A stretch of 64,000 nt of DNA, from positions 558,001-622,000 of the forward strand of contig NZ_CP082273.1 in NCBI RefSeq assembly GCF_019880385.1, read 5' to 3'. Source of the stretch: Nocardioides coralli. GTDB taxonomy: Bacteria; Actinomycetota; Actinomycetes; Propionibacteriales; Nocardioidaceae. Below the pieces are notes generated by a model that saw nothing but the letters and a program-made list of their open reading frames with translations, made no database searches and was not told the origin of the DNA. How positions within the stretch are numbered: the stretch's first letter is position 1; the number at the start of each line of letters is the position of its first letter. Below, piece by piece: positions 25,251-34,557 of the stretch. Position numbers and translations under genes: made by a program.

Positions 25251-26956
25251 GCGCCACCCCCGAGCGGCTCGTCGACCTGCTCGAGCCGGTTGCTGCCGGC
25301 CAGGCTGCGGTACGACGTCTCCCAGGCGATGCCGGCGGCGGGGTCGTTCCGCTCGCCGGTGAGGATGAACCAGTCCATCTGTGCCCTCTCGGCGGTCAGG
25401 TCGAGCACGGAGAACCCGTGGTCGTCGAAGTTCAGGTAGCGGACGTGCCGGTTGTTGGCCTTGATCGACTCCTCGATGCCCTCGCTCGTCGCGCCCGAGG
25501 GGTCACCGGTGATGTCCTTGAGGTTGTTGGAGGTCACCGAGCTGCACACCAGCTCGACACCCGCGGTCTGCCGGTCGGGGTCCTCGTAGGCGTAGGTGCC
25601 GGCGTCCAGGGGCAGCTCGCACGCCCAGCCGGAGTGGATGTCGCCGGTCACGAAGAGCACGTCGGTGATGCCGTCGTCGCGGATGTAGCCGAAGACCCGG
25701 TCGCGGTCGGCGGTGTAGCCGTCCCACTGGTCGGTGTTGTAGGGGGCGCCGTCCTCGGGCAGCAGGCCGGTGACGTCGTTGACCTGGCCGGTCGCCTCGT
25801 CGGGCAGGTCCCCGAAGTCGACCGGCGCGATCATCACCGGGTTGCCGACGACCTTCCACTGCGCGCGCTTGCGGGACAGCGCGCCGAGCAGCCAGCGGCG
25901 CTGGGGCGCTCCGGTGATGGTCCGGTCGGGGTCGCTGACCTCGCCGTCCGGCTCGGGCGCCGGCGGGGCGGCCTGCTCGACCTGCTTGTCGCGGTAGGTC
26001 CGCAGGTCGAGCATCGAGATCTCGGCGAGCCGGCCGAAGGCGAGCCGCCGGAAGAGCCGGGTGCCGTCGCGCAGGTCGGCGGTGCCGTCCATCCGGACCG
26101 GCATCCACTCGTCGAAGGCGCGGTGGGCGCGGGCCCGGCGCCGCCGGTAGCTCCCCTCGCTGGCGTCGTGGTTCTCGGCGCCGTCGCGCCACTGGTCGTT
26201 GGTGACCTCGTGGTCGTCCCAGGTGATGATCCAGGGGTACTTCGCGTGCAGCCGCTGCGCGTCGGGGTCGGTCTTGTACTGGGCGTGGCGCCGCCGGTAG
26301 TCCGACAGCGAGACCATCTCGCGCGGCGGGTCGTGCGGCCGGACGTCCTCGTCGTCCTTGCCGTAGCCGTACTGGCCGGGCGCGTACTCGTAGAGGTAGT
26401 CGCCGAGGTGGAGCACGCCGTGCAGGTCGTCGCGGTCGGCGAGGTGGCGGTAGACGCTGAACCAGCCGGCCTGCAGGTTGGCGCACGAGACGACGCCGAA
26501 GCGCAGGTTGCCCGGCCTGGCGCGTCGCCCGGGCGCGGTCCGGGTGCGGCCGACCTGGCTGTGCACGCCGTCCCACGTGAAGCGGTAGTGGTACCAGCGA
26601 GCCGGCTTCAGGCCGGTGACGTCGACCTTGACGGTGTGGTCGCGGCCGGGGCCGGTGGCGAAGCTGCCGCGGCGTACGACGTTGGCGAAGGCCCGGTCGG
26701 TCGCCACCTCCCACAGCACCTGAACCCGGGGGCCGCGGCCGCTGCCGGGGCTGGCCTGGGCGGTCGGGGTGACTCGGGTCCAGATCACGACCGAGCGGGG
26801 CCGCGGGTCGCCGGAGGCGACGCCGTGGGCGAAGACGGTGTCGCGGCGGCGTTCGCTCGCGGCGGTGGCTCCGTGGGGGAGCCCGACGGCCGCGGCGCCC
26901 GCGGCGGTGGCTCCCGTGGCCAGGACGGTACGACGGGGCAGAACAGGCGTGCTCAC
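25247..26956 (-). CDS. phoD: PhoD-type alkaline phosphatase/phosphodiesterase, copy 2
   Basis: A 569-residue Tat-exported phosphatase starting at GTG 26956 (VSTPVLPRRTVLATGATAAG signal). The PhoD N-terminal domain (FAHGVASGDPRPRSVVIWTRVTP) and catalytic domain are present: LHLGDYLYEY, ITWDDHEVTNDQW and VLFVTGDIHSGWACELPLD, which contribute the iron/calcium site. It overlaps the preceding PhoD paralogue (GTGA) and the phosphodiesterase downstream. Full similarity with its neighbour indicates a tandem duplication; the divergence of substrate-facing loops suggests different specificities. Confidence 0.9.
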   Translation of the reverse strand: MSTPVLPRRTVLATGATAAGAAAVGLPHGATAASERRRDTVFAHGVASGDPRPRSVVIWTRVTPTAQASPGSGRGPRVQVLWEVATDRAFANVVRRGSFATGPGRDHTVKVDVTGLKPARWYHYRFTWDGVHSQVGRTRTAPGRRARPGNLRFGVVSCANLQAGWFSVYRHLADRDDLHGVLHLGDYLYEYAPGQYGYGKDDEDVRPHDPPREMVSLSDYRRRHAQYKTDPDAQRLHAKYPWIITWDDHEVTNDQWRDGAENHDASEGSYRRRRARAHRAFDEWMPVRMDGTADLRDGTRLFRRLAFGRLAEISMLDLRTYRDKQVEQAAPPAPEPDGEVSDPDRTITGAPQRRWLLGALSRKRAQWKVVGNPVMIAPVDFGDLPDEATGQVNDVTGLLPEDGAPYNTDQWDGYTADRDRVFGYIRDDGITDVLFVTGDIHSGWACELPLDAGTYAYEDPDRQTAGVELVCSSVTSNNLKDITGDPSGATSEGIEESIKANNRHVRYLNFDDHGFSVLDLTAERAQMDWFILTGERNDPAAGIAWETSYRSLAGSNRLEQVDEPLGGGA

Positions 26957-28620
26957 GTGACGGGTCCCTCCGCTGACGTCACGACACCCGAGCCGGCCGC
27001 GGTGAACCACGAGGCGTCGTGGTGCACGCCGGTGTCGGGGTCAGTCTTGTCCTCGACGACGAAGTAGTCCATCTGTGCCCGCTCCGGGGTGACGTCGAGC
27101 ACCGAGTAGCCGTGGTCGTCGAAGTTGACGTACTTGATGTGCCGGTTGTTGGCCATCAGCCCGGCCTCGATCGCGCGGGTGGCGGTCCGCGGGGGTGCGC
27201 CGGTGATGTCGTCGATGTTGTCGGAGGTCACCGAGGTGCAGACGAACTCCACGCCGGCGGTGCCGCCGAGCGGGTAGGCGCCGGGGTCCAGCGGCAGGTC
27301 GCTGGCCCAGCCCGAGTGGATGTCGCCGGTGAGGAAGACGGTGTCGGTGACCTCGTGGTCGGCGATGTGGGCGAAGAGCTCGCGGCGGTCGGCGGTGTAG
27401 CCGTCCCACTGGTCGGTGTTGAAGGGGGCCCCGTCGGAGGGGTGCTCGCCGGTCACCTGGTCGATCAGCCTCACGGTGTCCTCGGGCAGCTGCGCCATCG
27501 ACAGCGGCGCGATCATCACCGAGTTGCCGATCAGCTTCCACTGGGCGCTGTCGCGGACGACGGAGTCCTTGAGCCAGGCCATCTGCTGCACCCCGGTGAT
27601 GGTGCGGTCGGGGTCGTCGGCCTCGGCCTGCACCTGCGGCGCCGGGAACGGCGCTGCGGTCTCGACCATCTTGTCCCGGTAGGTCCGCAGGTCGAGCATG
27701 GAGATCTCCGCGAGGGCCCCCCAGCGCAGCCGGCGGAAGAGCCGGGACCCGTCGCGCAGGTCGGCGGTGCCGTTCATCCGCACCGGCATCCACTCGTCGT
27801 AGGCCCGGTGGGCCCGGGCGCGACGCCGCCGGTAGCCACCCTCGCCCTCGTCGTGGTTCTCGGCGCCGTCCTTCCAGCTGTCGTTGGTGACCTCGTGGTC
27901 GTCCCAGGTCACCACGAACGGCACCCGGGCGTGCAGGGCCGCGAGGTGCGGGTCGCTCTTGTGCAGCGCGTGGCGCTGCCGGTAGTCGCCGAGGCTGACG
28001 ATCTCGTGGGCCGGGTGGTGCTGGCGCACGGCCGACTCGTCGGCGCCGTACTCGTAGAGGTAGTCGCCGAGGTGGAGCACCGCATCGAGGTCGTCTCGGT
28101 CGGCGAGGTGGCGGTACGCCGCGAAGTGGCCCGCCTCCCAGTGGGAGCACGAGACGACGCCGACCCGGAGCCGCTCGGCCGCGGCGCCGTCGGCCGGGGC
28201 GGTGCGGGTGCGGCCGACCGGGCTGCGCACGCCGTCCCAGGTGAACCGGTAGAAGTACCAGGTGTCGGGGTCGAGCCCGGTCACGTCGACCTTGACGGTG
28301 TGGTCGCGGCCCCGGCCAGTGGCGAACGTGCCGCTGCGGACGACGTCGCGGAACCTCGGGTCGGTGGCGACCTCCCAGCCGACCTCGATCCGCGGGCCGC
28401 GGCCGCTGCCGGGGGTGGCCTGCGCGGTCGGGGTGACGCGGGTCCAGATCAGGACGGCGTCGGGGAGCGGGTCGCCGGAGGCGACACCGTGGGCGAAGAC
28501 GCGGTCGCGGCGGCCGCCGCGACGGGCCGCGGCGGTCGTGGGCAGGCCGACGGCCGAGACGCCGGCGGCGGTCGCGCCGGTCGCGAGGACGGTGCGGCGG
28601 GGCAGGGCGGGAGTGCTCAC
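26953..28620 (-). CDS. phoD: PhoD-type alkaline phosphatase/phosphodiesterase, copy 1
   Basis: A 555-residue paralogue of the next gene, starting at GTG 28620 (VSTPALPRRTVLATGATAAG Tat signal). It has the same landmarks: FAHGVASGDPLPDAVLIWTRVTP, LHLGDYLYEYGAD, VTWDDHEVTNDSW and VFLTGDIHSGWASDLPLD. It is the first gene of the phosphatase operon, about 50 bp downstream of a triple 11-bp repeat resembling an actinobacterial PHO box, so induction on phosphate starvation by PhoP is likely. Confidence 0.9.
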   Translation of the reverse strand: MSTPALPRRTVLATGATAAGVSAVGLPTTAAARRGGRRDRVFAHGVASGDPLPDAVLIWTRVTPTAQATPGSGRGPRIEVGWEVATDPRFRDVVRSGTFATGRGRDHTVKVDVTGLDPDTWYFYRFTWDGVRSPVGRTRTAPADGAAAERLRVGVVSCSHWEAGHFAAYRHLADRDDLDAVLHLGDYLYEYGADESAVRQHHPAHEIVSLGDYRQRHALHKSDPHLAALHARVPFVVTWDDHEVTNDSWKDGAENHDEGEGGYRRRRARAHRAYDEWMPVRMNGTADLRDGSRLFRRLRWGALAEISMLDLRTYRDKMVETAAPFPAPQVQAEADDPDRTITGVQQMAWLKDSVVRDSAQWKLIGNSVMIAPLSMAQLPEDTVRLIDQVTGEHPSDGAPFNTDQWDGYTADRRELFAHIADHEVTDTVFLTGDIHSGWASDLPLDPGAYPLGGTAGVEFVCTSVTSDNIDDITGAPPRTATRAIEAGLMANNRHIKYVNFDDHGYSVLDVTPERAQMDYFVVEDKTDPDTGVHHDASWFTAAGSGVVTSAEGPVT

Positions 28621-28670
28621 GTGAGGTTCCAACGACGGGCCGGCTGCCCGGTGACGCGTGACGCTGACGA

Positions 28671-28703
28671 CGTCACCGACCGTTCACGGCGCATTCACGC
28701 GGG
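28671..28703 (-). promoter_or_regulatory. PHO-box-like triple 11-bp direct repeat upstream of the phoD operon
   Basis: Three consecutive 11-mers are seen: CGTCACCGACC, GTTCACGGCGC and ATTCACGCGGG. TCAC recurs at exactly 11-bp intervals (28673, 28684, 28695). Streptomyces PhoP binds direct repeats of 11 bp with consensus GTTCACC in the first seven positions. It lies 51-83 bp before the first phoD start. Confidence 0.6.
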
Positions 28704-28706
28704 CGG

Positions 28707-29369
28707 CTACGTCGCGGGCCGCACCAGCCCGGACTCGTAGGCGAGCACGACCGCCTGCACGCGGTCGCGGACGCCGAGCTTCATCAGCACCCGGGCGACG
28801 TGGGTCTTCACGGTGTTCTCGGAGACGAACAGCTCGCCGGCGATCTCGGCGTTGGAACGGCCCCGGGCGACCAGCCGCAGCACCTCCTGCTCCCGCTCGG
28901 TCAGGGCGCCCAGGTCGACCGTGCTGCGCGGGGCCCGCTGGGAGAACTCCGCGATGAGGCGCCGGGTGACCGACGGCGCGAAGAGCGAGCCACCCTCGGC
29001 CACGACCCGGATCGCGGTCACGAGCCGCTCCTCGGGCGCGTCCTTGAGCAGGAAGCCGCTGGCACCGGCCCGCAGCGCGTCGTACACCACTTCGTCGAGG
29101 TCGAAGGTCGTCAGCACCAGGACCCGGGGCGGGTCGGGGAGCGCGGTGACGGCGCGGGTCGCCTCGATGCCGTCGACGCCGGGCATCCGGACGTCCATGA
29201 GGACGACGTCGGGGGCGAGCTCGGCACAGGCGTCGATCGCGGCCCGACCGTCGGCGGCCTCGCCGACCACCTCGAGGTCGGGCTCGGTGCCGAGGATCAT
29301 CCGCAGGCCGGTGCGCACCAGCGGCTGGTCGTCGGCCAGCAGCACCCGGATCGTCGCGGGGTCGGTCAC
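28707..29369 (-). CDS. LuxR/NarL-type response regulator
   Basis: A 220-residue regulator. The receiver domain starts RVLLADDQPLVRTGLRMIL, with the phospho-acceptor Asp in VVLMDVRMPGVDG and Lys in LLKDAPEERL. The C-terminal LuxR helix-turn-helix contains LTEREQEVLRLVARGRSNAE and TVKTHVARVLMKLG. It overlaps its kinase gene (GTGA at 29366). It sits directly upstream of the phosphatase operon in the same direction, but the PHO-box-like site between them suggests separate control. Confidence 0.93.
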   Translation of the reverse strand: MTDPATIRVLLADDQPLVRTGLRMILGTEPDLEVVGEAADGRAAIDACAELAPDVVLMDVRMPGVDGIEATRAVTALPDPPRVLVLTTFDLDEVVYDALRAGASGFLLKDAPEERLVTAIRVVAEGGSLFAPSVTRRLIAEFSQRAPRSTVDLGALTEREQEVLRLVARGRSNAEIAGELFVSENTVKTHVARVLMKLGVRDRVQAVVLAYESGLVRPAT

Positions 29370-30529
29370 GTGAGCTCCAGTGCGTAGGGCAGGCGGGCCC
29401 GGATCCGGTACCCGCCGTCGGGTCCGGGCCCGGCCTCGACGGCGCCCCCGACCACCGAGACGCGCTCGCGGATCCCGATCAGGCCGTGGCCGCCGCGGGG
29501 GGCCCCGAGCGGGCCGGGGATGCCGTCGTCGGACACGGTGACGACCAGCTCGTCCGCGGAGTAGTCGAGCCGCACGGTGGCCCGCGCGTCGGCGGCGTGC
29601 TTGAGCACGTTGGTCAGCGCCTCCTGGACGATCCGGTAGGCCGAGAGGTCGACGCCGGGCGGCAGGTCGCGCCGGGTGCCGGTGACCTCGACGTCGACGG
29701 GTACGCCGCTGTCGCGGACGTGGTCGACGAGCCGGTCGAGGTGGGCCAGCGAGGGCTGCGGCGCCCGGTCGCCGTCGGCGGTGTGCAAGCCGTCGGGCTC
29801 GGTGTCGCGGAGGACGGCGAGCAGTCGGCGCATGTCGCCCAGCGCGGCGGCGTTGGTCTGCTCGATCGCGTCCAGGGCCCGGCGTACCGCTTCGGGGTCG
29901 GCGTCCATCGCCCGGCGTGCGCCGCGGGCCTGGAGCACGGTGACCGAGATGGCGTGGGCGACCACGTCGTGGAGCTCGCGGGCGATCCGCGCCCGCTCCT
30001 CGGCGACCGCCTGCTCCTGCTCCCGGCGGAGCGCCTCGTTCTCCGCGTTGAGCTGGGCCTCACGGTCCTGCCGCAGTCGCAGCGTGAAGCCGGCCGCCCA
30101 CGGTGCCCCCACGAAGCCGAGCAGGAACGCGATGTCGCCGAGGTCGGTCTGCTGCCACCCACCCTCGCTCTGCACGAACCTCGCCATCACGACCAGCAGC
30201 GCCACGCCGCCGAGCCAGGCCTCGACCCCGCGGGCGTGCCGACCCAGTGAGTAGAGGGAGACGAAGAAGGCGATCACCAGGGCGGAGGAGTCGTTGTCGA
30301 AGCCCGGCTGCGCGACCGTCAGCAGGTTCAGACCCAGCATCACGAGCACGAACGACGCCAGCGGGCTGCGGCGGCGCAGGGCCAGCGGCAGCGTCATGAC
30401 CAGCGCCCACAGCACGGCGGTGGCCAGGCCGGCCTCGACCCAGGCGACCACCTCCGCGACGGCGATCATCGCCAGGACCACGGCGAGGACGGCGTCGCCG
30501 TACCTCTCGCGGGCGGAGCGCAGGTCCAT
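29366..30529 (-). CDS. NarL-family sensor histidine kinase
   Basis: A 387-residue kinase from ATG 30529 (MDLRSARERYGDAVLAVVLA). About five to six membrane segments occupy residues 15-150 with very short loops. A coiled coil (EAQLNAENEALRREQEQAVAEER) leads to HisKA_3 (ARIARELHDVVAHAISVTVLQA; phospho-His in LHDVV). The HATPase has VQEALTNVLKHA and GGHGLIGIRERV. Upstream sequence in the same frame is intergenic. A 15-bp perfect palindrome lies 30 bp before its start. Confidence 0.9.
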   Translation of the reverse strand: MDLRSARERYGDAVLAVVLAMIAVAEVVAWVEAGLATAVLWALVMTLPLALRRRSPLASFVLVMLGLNLLTVAQPGFDNDSSALVIAFFVSLYSLGRHARGVEAWLGGVALLVVMARFVQSEGGWQQTDLGDIAFLLGFVGAPWAAGFTLRLRQDREAQLNAENEALRREQEQAVAEERARIARELHDVVAHAISVTVLQARGARRAMDADPEAVRRALDAIEQTNAAALGDMRRLLAVLRDTEPDGLHTADGDRAPQPSLAHLDRLVDHVRDSGVPVDVEVTGTRRDLPPGVDLSAYRIVQEALTNVLKHAADARATVRLDYSADELVVTVSDDGIPGPLGAPRGGHGLIGIRERVSVVGGAVEAGPGPDGGYRIRARLPYALELT

Positions 30530-30558
30530 GACGCCACGGTAGGGCCAGCCGGGCCACC

Positions 30559-30595
30559 CGGGAGTCACTCCCGAGGATGACCTGCGGGTCACCCG
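30559..30595. promoter_or_regulatory. Palindromic operator candidates between a two-component pair and a membrane gene
   Basis: CGGGAGTCACTCCCG (30559-30573) is a perfect 15-bp palindrome with a central A/T-type axis. CGGGTCACCCG (30585-30595) is a second palindrome, about 24 bp away centre to centre. Both are in the divergent gap between the kinase (start 30529) and the membrane protein (start 30690). A site for the adjacent LuxR-type regulator is a reasonable inference. Confidence 0.45.
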
Positions 30596-30689
30596 GGCCG
30601 TGCCCGACAACCACTCCGCAGCGTGACGACCCGCTAGTGCCCGACGCCGAAGACTGCTGTGCAACCAGCTCCGGACGAGAGGACCCACC

Positions 30690-31139
30690 ATGACCACCCT
30701 GACCCGCACCCCGAGCACCACCATCACGACCGGCACCGTCGCCGGAATCGGCGCCGCCACCTGTGCCGTCGCGCTCACCCTGACCACGCTCTTCGCCCAC
30801 GACTGGGCCGAGGTCGCGACCGTCGCGCCTGTCATCGTCGTCGCCGGCGCGATCGTCTACGGCCTGGTCGTGCCGCGGGCGCTGCGACGGGACAGCCAGG
30901 GAGGAGCGGCGCTGGTGCTGGCCGTGCTCGCCGCGCTCGTGGTCGTTCCGGCGTTCTGGAGCGGCTTGCCGCTCGTGCTCGGTGTCGCGGCCATGGTGCT
31001 CGGGAACGCCGGCCGACGTTCCCGGGAGGGCGCGGGCACGGCGATCGCCGGGTTGGTGCTGAGCACGCTCGCGGTCCTCTTCTACGGCTGGATCTACGTC
31101 AGCGAGGGCCTGCAGGGGATGGCCGGGCTGCCCGGCTGA
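30690..31139 (+). CDS. Small multi-pass membrane protein (DUF4190-like)
   Basis: A 149-residue protein with four hydrophobic segments (residues about 17-36, 43-60, 72-105 and 117-135). The C-terminal part (LGVAAMVLGNAGRRSREGAGTAIAGLVLSTLAVLFYGWIY) resembles the paired helices of DUF4190 proteins. The N-terminus is Thr-rich. A good AGAGGAC site precedes the ATG. It is divergent from the two-component pair at 28707-30529 and may be its target; it ends at a strong terminator. Confidence 0.7.
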   Translation: MTTLTRTPSTTITTGTVAGIGAATCAVALTLTTLFAHDWAEVATVAPVIVVAGAIVYGLVVPRALRRDSQGGAALVLAVLAALVVVPAFWSGLPLVLGVAAMVLGNAGRRSREGAGTAIAGLVLSTLAVLFYGWIYVSEGLQGMAGLPG

Positions 31140-31141
31140 GA

Positions 31142-31204
31142 GACGCAGCGACGCCCGGTCCGACCATGGGGGAGCCGGACCGGGCGTCGAGGTGCGCTGC
31201 GTCA
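31142..31204. terminator. Strong bidirectional terminator between the membrane gene and lexA
   Basis: GACGCCCGGTCCG (31150-31162) pairs perfectly with CGGACCGGGCGTC (31176-31188) around a 13-nt loop. An outer stem GACGCAGC / GCTGCGTC (31142-31149 and 31197-31204) extends it. The two genes are convergent and the structure fills the gap between them, reaching the lexA stop. Confidence 0.85.
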
Positions 31205-31915
31205 GACCCGGCGGAGCACCGCCGTGACCTTGCCGAGGATCGTGGCGTGGGTGCCGTCGATCGGCTCGTAGGCCTCGTTGTGGGGGAGCAGCCAGACCTG
31301 GCCGCCCTTCTTCTGGAACGTCTTGACGGTGGCCTCGCCGTCGATCATCGCGGCCACGATGTCGCCGTTGTCGGCGGTGGGCTGCTGACGGATCACGACG
31401 TAGTCGCCGTGGCAGATCGCGGCGTCGACCATCGAGTCACCGGAGACCTCGAGCAGGAACAGCTGGCCCTCGCCGACGAGCTGCTTGGGCAGCGGGAAGA
31501 CGTCCTCGACGCGCTCCTCGGCCAGGATCGGGCCACCGGCCGCGATCCGGCCGACCACCGGCACGTTGGTGGCGGTCGGGGCGGCGTCGCCGATGCCGGT
31601 CTCGTCAACCGAGCTCTCCTCGAAGCCGCCGAGGCTGCGCCGGGCGGCCATCACCTCGGGCAGGAACACCTCGAGCGCGCGCGGCCGCTTGGGGTCGCGG
31701 CGGATGAAGCCCTTCTCCTCCAGCGTCTTGAGCTGGTGGGCGACGCTGCTGGAGCTGGTCAGCCCCACGGCCTCACCGATCTCGCGCATGCTGGGCGGGT
31801 AGCCCCGCTTCTCGATCGAGTCCTTGATGGTGGCCAGCACCTTCTGCTGCCGGGGGGTGAGCCCGGTGGCGTCGGGCGGGCCGTCGGGCAGCTCCGAGAC
31901 CTTCTTCTGCGGCAT
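31202..31915 (-). CDS. lexA: SOS repressor LexA
   Basis: A 237-residue repressor of the DNA-damage response. The winged helix ([25 protein letters not shown]) recognises the SOS box. The self-cleavage bond is A126-G127 in RIAAGGPI, with catalytic Ser161 (SGDSM) and Lys198 (EATVKTF). The ATG at 31915 gives the usual actinobacterial N-terminus. A SOS box lies 33 bp upstream, so lexA represses itself. In related genomes lexA is next to the LysM gene and nrdR; here about 4.4 kb of two-component and dehydrogenase genes separate them. Confidence 0.97.
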   Translation of the reverse strand: MPQKKVSELPDGPPDATGLTPRQQKVLATIKDSIEKRGYPPSMREIGEAVGLTSSSSVAHQLKTLEEKGFIRRDPKRPRALEVFLPEVMAARRSLGGFEESSVDETGIGDAAPTATNVPVVGRIAAGGPILAEERVEDVFPLPKQLVGEGQLFLLEVSGDSMVDAAICHGDYVVIRQQPTADNGDIVAAMIDGEATVKTFQKKGGQVWLLPHNEAYEPIDGTHATILGKVTAVLRRV

Positions 31916-31947
31916 GAGGGCAGCGTGCCACGCCGCCGCCCGGACTT

Positions 31948-31963
31948 CAAACACCTGTTCGAA
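31948..31963 (-). promoter_or_regulatory. SOS box of lexA
   Basis: TCAAACACCTGTTCGA matches the actinobacterial SOS consensus TCGAACnnnnGTTCGA at 11 of 12 defined positions. It lies 33-48 bp upstream of the lexA ATG, between lexA and the 3' end of the response regulator gene. Confidence 0.85.
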
Positions 31964-31979
31964 CGGCGTGTCGGCTCGG

Positions 31980-32585
31980 TCACTCCAGCCCGCGGGCGCG
32001 GAACGCCGCCTGCGTCCGGTCGCGCACCTGCAGCTTGCCGAGCACCGCCGACACGTGGTTCTGGACCGTCTTGAGGCTGACCCCGAGCTCGCGGGCGATC
32101 TCGCCGTTGCCGAGCCCGCGGCCGAGCAGGGCGAGCACCTCCGACTCGCGGGGCGTGAGGGTCTCGGCGAGGCCACCGCCGGTGGCCAACCGGGTGGCGA
32201 CGCCGGGCCCGAGCACCGCGCCGCCGGCGGCCACGGTGCGGATCGCGGCCAGCACCTCGTCCTGACCGGCTTCCTTGCGCAGGTAGCCGCGGGCGCCGAC
32301 CCGGAGCGCCGCGACCACGCTGGCGTCGTCGGCGACCATCGTCAGCACGAGCACCGCACACTCCGGCGCGGCCTCGCCGATGCGACGGGTCGCCTCCAGC
32401 CCCGGCGTACCCGGCAGGTTGAGGTCCATCAGCACCACGTCGGGCCGGAGCGCGACCGCCTGCGCGACGGCGGCGTCGCCGTCGGCCGCCTCGCCGACGA
32501 CCTCGACGTCCGGCACGGTGGCGAGCAGGCCGGCGAGCCCGCTGCGGAACAGCGGGTGGTCGTCGACGACGAGGACCCCGATCAC
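31980..32585 (-). CDS. LuxR/NarL-type response regulator
   Basis: A 201-residue regulator from GTG 32585 ([21 protein letters not shown]). The phospho-acceptor Asp is in [13 protein letters not shown] and the conserved Lys in [11 protein letters not shown]. The LuxR helix-turn-helix contains [22 protein letters not shown] and [13 protein letters not shown]. The start overlaps the kinase stop (GTGA). It lies upstream of lexA in the same direction, but the SOS box between them gives lexA its own promoter. Confidence 0.92.
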   Translation of the reverse strand: MIGVLVVDDHPLFRSGLAGLLATVPDVEVVGEAADGDAAVAQAVALRPDVVLMDLNLPGTPGLEATRRIGEAAPECAVLVLTMVADDASVVAALRVGARGYLRKEAGQDEVLAAIRTVAAGGAVLGPGVATRLATGGGLAETLTPRESEVLALLGRGLGNGEIARELGVSLKTVQNHVSAVLGKLQVRDRTQAAFRARGLE

Positions 32586-34543
32586 GGGCCCACCGCCTCG
32601 TGGACCGGGAAGCGGGCGACCACGGTCGTCCCGGCGGTGTCGCTGGTCACCTGCACGCTGCCTCCGATCTCCTGCGCCCGCTCGGCCATGCTGCCCAGCC
32701 CGACACCCCGGCCGGGCGCCGCCCCGCCGTGCCCGTCGTCGGCGACGGTGAGGACGAGCTCGGCCGCCTCGACGCACACGCGCACCCGGCAGTGCTCCGC
32801 GTGGGCGTGGCGGACCACGTTGGTGAGCGCCTCCTGGGCGACGCGGTACGCCGCGACCTCGACCGCGGCCGGCAGGGCGGGTCGGTCCTCGGGCAGCTCG
32901 AGCGCCAGGTCGAGCCCCGCGCCACCGGTGAGCTCGCGGCCCAGCTCCGCGATCGCCCCGGACAGTCCCAGGTCGTCGACCGCCGGCGGCCGGAGGCCCT
33001 CGACCACCCGGCGTACCTCCGCGACGGTGTGGCCCAGGCCCTCGCGCAGCAGCTGGAGCTGGGTGTCGGGCGATTGCCCGGCGGCGAGCAGGTTCGCGGC
33101 CGCGTCGACGTGCAGCCCGAGCCCGGCGAGGGAGGGGCCCAGCCCGTCGTGGAGGTCGCGGCGCAGCCGCCGGCGCTCCTGCTCGCGGCCGAGCACCAGC
33201 TGTTCGCGGGCGTGGCGCAGGGAGTCGACGAGGCCGGCGGTGTGGACGGTGGCGCCGACCTGGTGGGCCAGGTCGAGGAGCAGCGAGCGGTGCACCGGCC
33301 GCAGCGGCGACCCAGCCCAGCGGAGCGACCCCACGCCCTGGCCGTACGCCGTGAGCGGTACCGACCCGGTCGTGGCGACCGGCTGGCCGGACGCGGCGAG
33401 CACCCGCCCGGACGCGTCGTGGATCTCGGCGCGGGCCAGACCGAGCCCGGTCACGAGCTCGTCGGTGAGCGACCGCAGCAGCGTCGGCGCGTCGGCGGCG
33501 TCCGCGAGCCGGCGTCCGGTGTCCGCGAGCACCTCGGCCGGTGTCGACCACCGGCCGTAGGTCAGCCGGTTGACGCCCTGCTGCAGCCAGTCACGCACCG
33601 GCGCGAAGGCCACGGCGACGACGCCCGCCCCCGCCCAGGGAAGCCAGGTAGCCCCCCGGTCGTCGAGCACCACGCCGACGCCCGCGACCACGGCGGCGTA
33701 CACCCCGGCGAGGACGACCGAGAGCGCGACGTAGGTGAGGGTGCGGTTGGCGGCGCGCTGCACGTCGTAGAGCCGGCGCTGGAACATCGCGACCCCGACC
33801 GCGACCGGGGTCGGGATCAACACCAGCGCGAACATCCACGGCGCCGCCCACGGCGTCGAGATCACGGGCAGCAGGAGCAGCGGCAGCGAGAACGCGGCGC
33901 CGAAGATCGCCACCTGCTGCCGCTCCAGCTCGGCGCCGGTGCGCCAGCGGACCACCAGCGACCGGACGACCACCACCAGCGCGACGAACGTCGCCAGGAG
34001 CGAGCCGATCGCGAGCAGGTCGGCGGCGACCCGGGCCGACTCCGGTACGCCGATGGGGTTGTCGACCCCGTCCAGCCGCGACTCCAGCGGCGTCGGGGCT
34101 ACCAGCGTGGCGAGCGTGAAGGCGGCGATCGATCCTGCGACGAGCCCGACCGACCTGGGTCCCGGGGGCCGGCCGTCGGGGAACAGCAGCGGCAGCCCCA
34201 GGACGAGCAGCAGCCAGCCCGCTCCCCGGCAAGCCGTGCCGAGCACGCCCGCCAGGGCCGCGCCCGGGGCGCCGAGACCGGTCTCGAGACCGGCCAGGCC
34301 CAGGGCCAGCAGCCCCTCGCCGACGCCCCAGAGGAGGGCGCCGACGAGCACGAGCCGCCCGACCGGGTGTCCCGGCCGGGCGAGCTCGATGGCGACGGCG
34401 ACGGCGGCGTACGCCGTCAGGGCGAGGACGATCGCGAGCCCGTCGTAGGCGCTGCGGGTGTCGGTGGCGGCGAGGGCGACGACGCCGCCCGCGACCGCGA
34501 GGGCGGCCAGCAGCACCACCGCCACGACCCGGATCCCGCGCAT
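32582..34543 (-). CDS. Large NarL-family sensor kinase with multi-pass membrane and GAF-like regions
   Basis: A 653-residue kinase from ATG 34543, preceded by GGTGAGG. The N-terminal 300 residues form about nine or ten membrane segments. A cytosolic region follows (about 330-430) with the layout of a GAF sensor (LLRSLTDELVTGLGLARAEIHDASGRVLAASG). HisKA_3 is at LRRDLHDGLGPSLAGLGLHVD, where the HDGLGP variant carries the phospho-His, and the HATPase has VAQEALTNVVRHA and GVGLGSMAERA. An unusually large membrane domain suggests a lipid or small-molecule signal. It is coupled to the regulator at 31980. Confidence 0.9.
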   Translation of the reverse strand: MRGIRVVAVVLLAALAVAGGVVALAATDTRSAYDGLAIVLALTAYAAVAVAIELARPGHPVGRLVLVGALLWGVGEGLLALGLAGLETGLGAPGAALAGVLGTACRGAGWLLLVLGLPLLFPDGRPPGPRSVGLVAGSIAAFTLATLVAPTPLESRLDGVDNPIGVPESARVAADLLAIGSLLATFVALVVVVRSLVVRWRTGAELERQQVAIFGAAFSLPLLLLPVISTPWAAPWMFALVLIPTPVAVGVAMFQRRLYDVQRAANRTLTYVALSVVLAGVYAAVVAGVGVVLDDRGATWLPWAGAGVVAVAFAPVRDWLQQGVNRLTYGRWSTPAEVLADTGRRLADAADAPTLLRSLTDELVTGLGLARAEIHDASGRVLAASGQPVATTGSVPLTAYGQGVGSLRWAGSPLRPVHRSLLLDLAHQVGATVHTAGLVDSLRHAREQLVLGREQERRRLRRDLHDGLGPSLAGLGLHVDAAANLLAAGQSPDTQLQLLREGLGHTVAEVRRVVEGLRPPAVDDLGLSGAIAELGRELTGGAGLDLALELPEDRPALPAAVEVAAYRVAQEALTNVVRHAHAEHCRVRVCVEAAELVLTVADDGHGGAAPGRGVGLGSMAERAQEIGGSVQVTSDTAGTTVVARFPVHEAVGP

Positions 34544-34557
34544 CGCCTCACCTCGGG

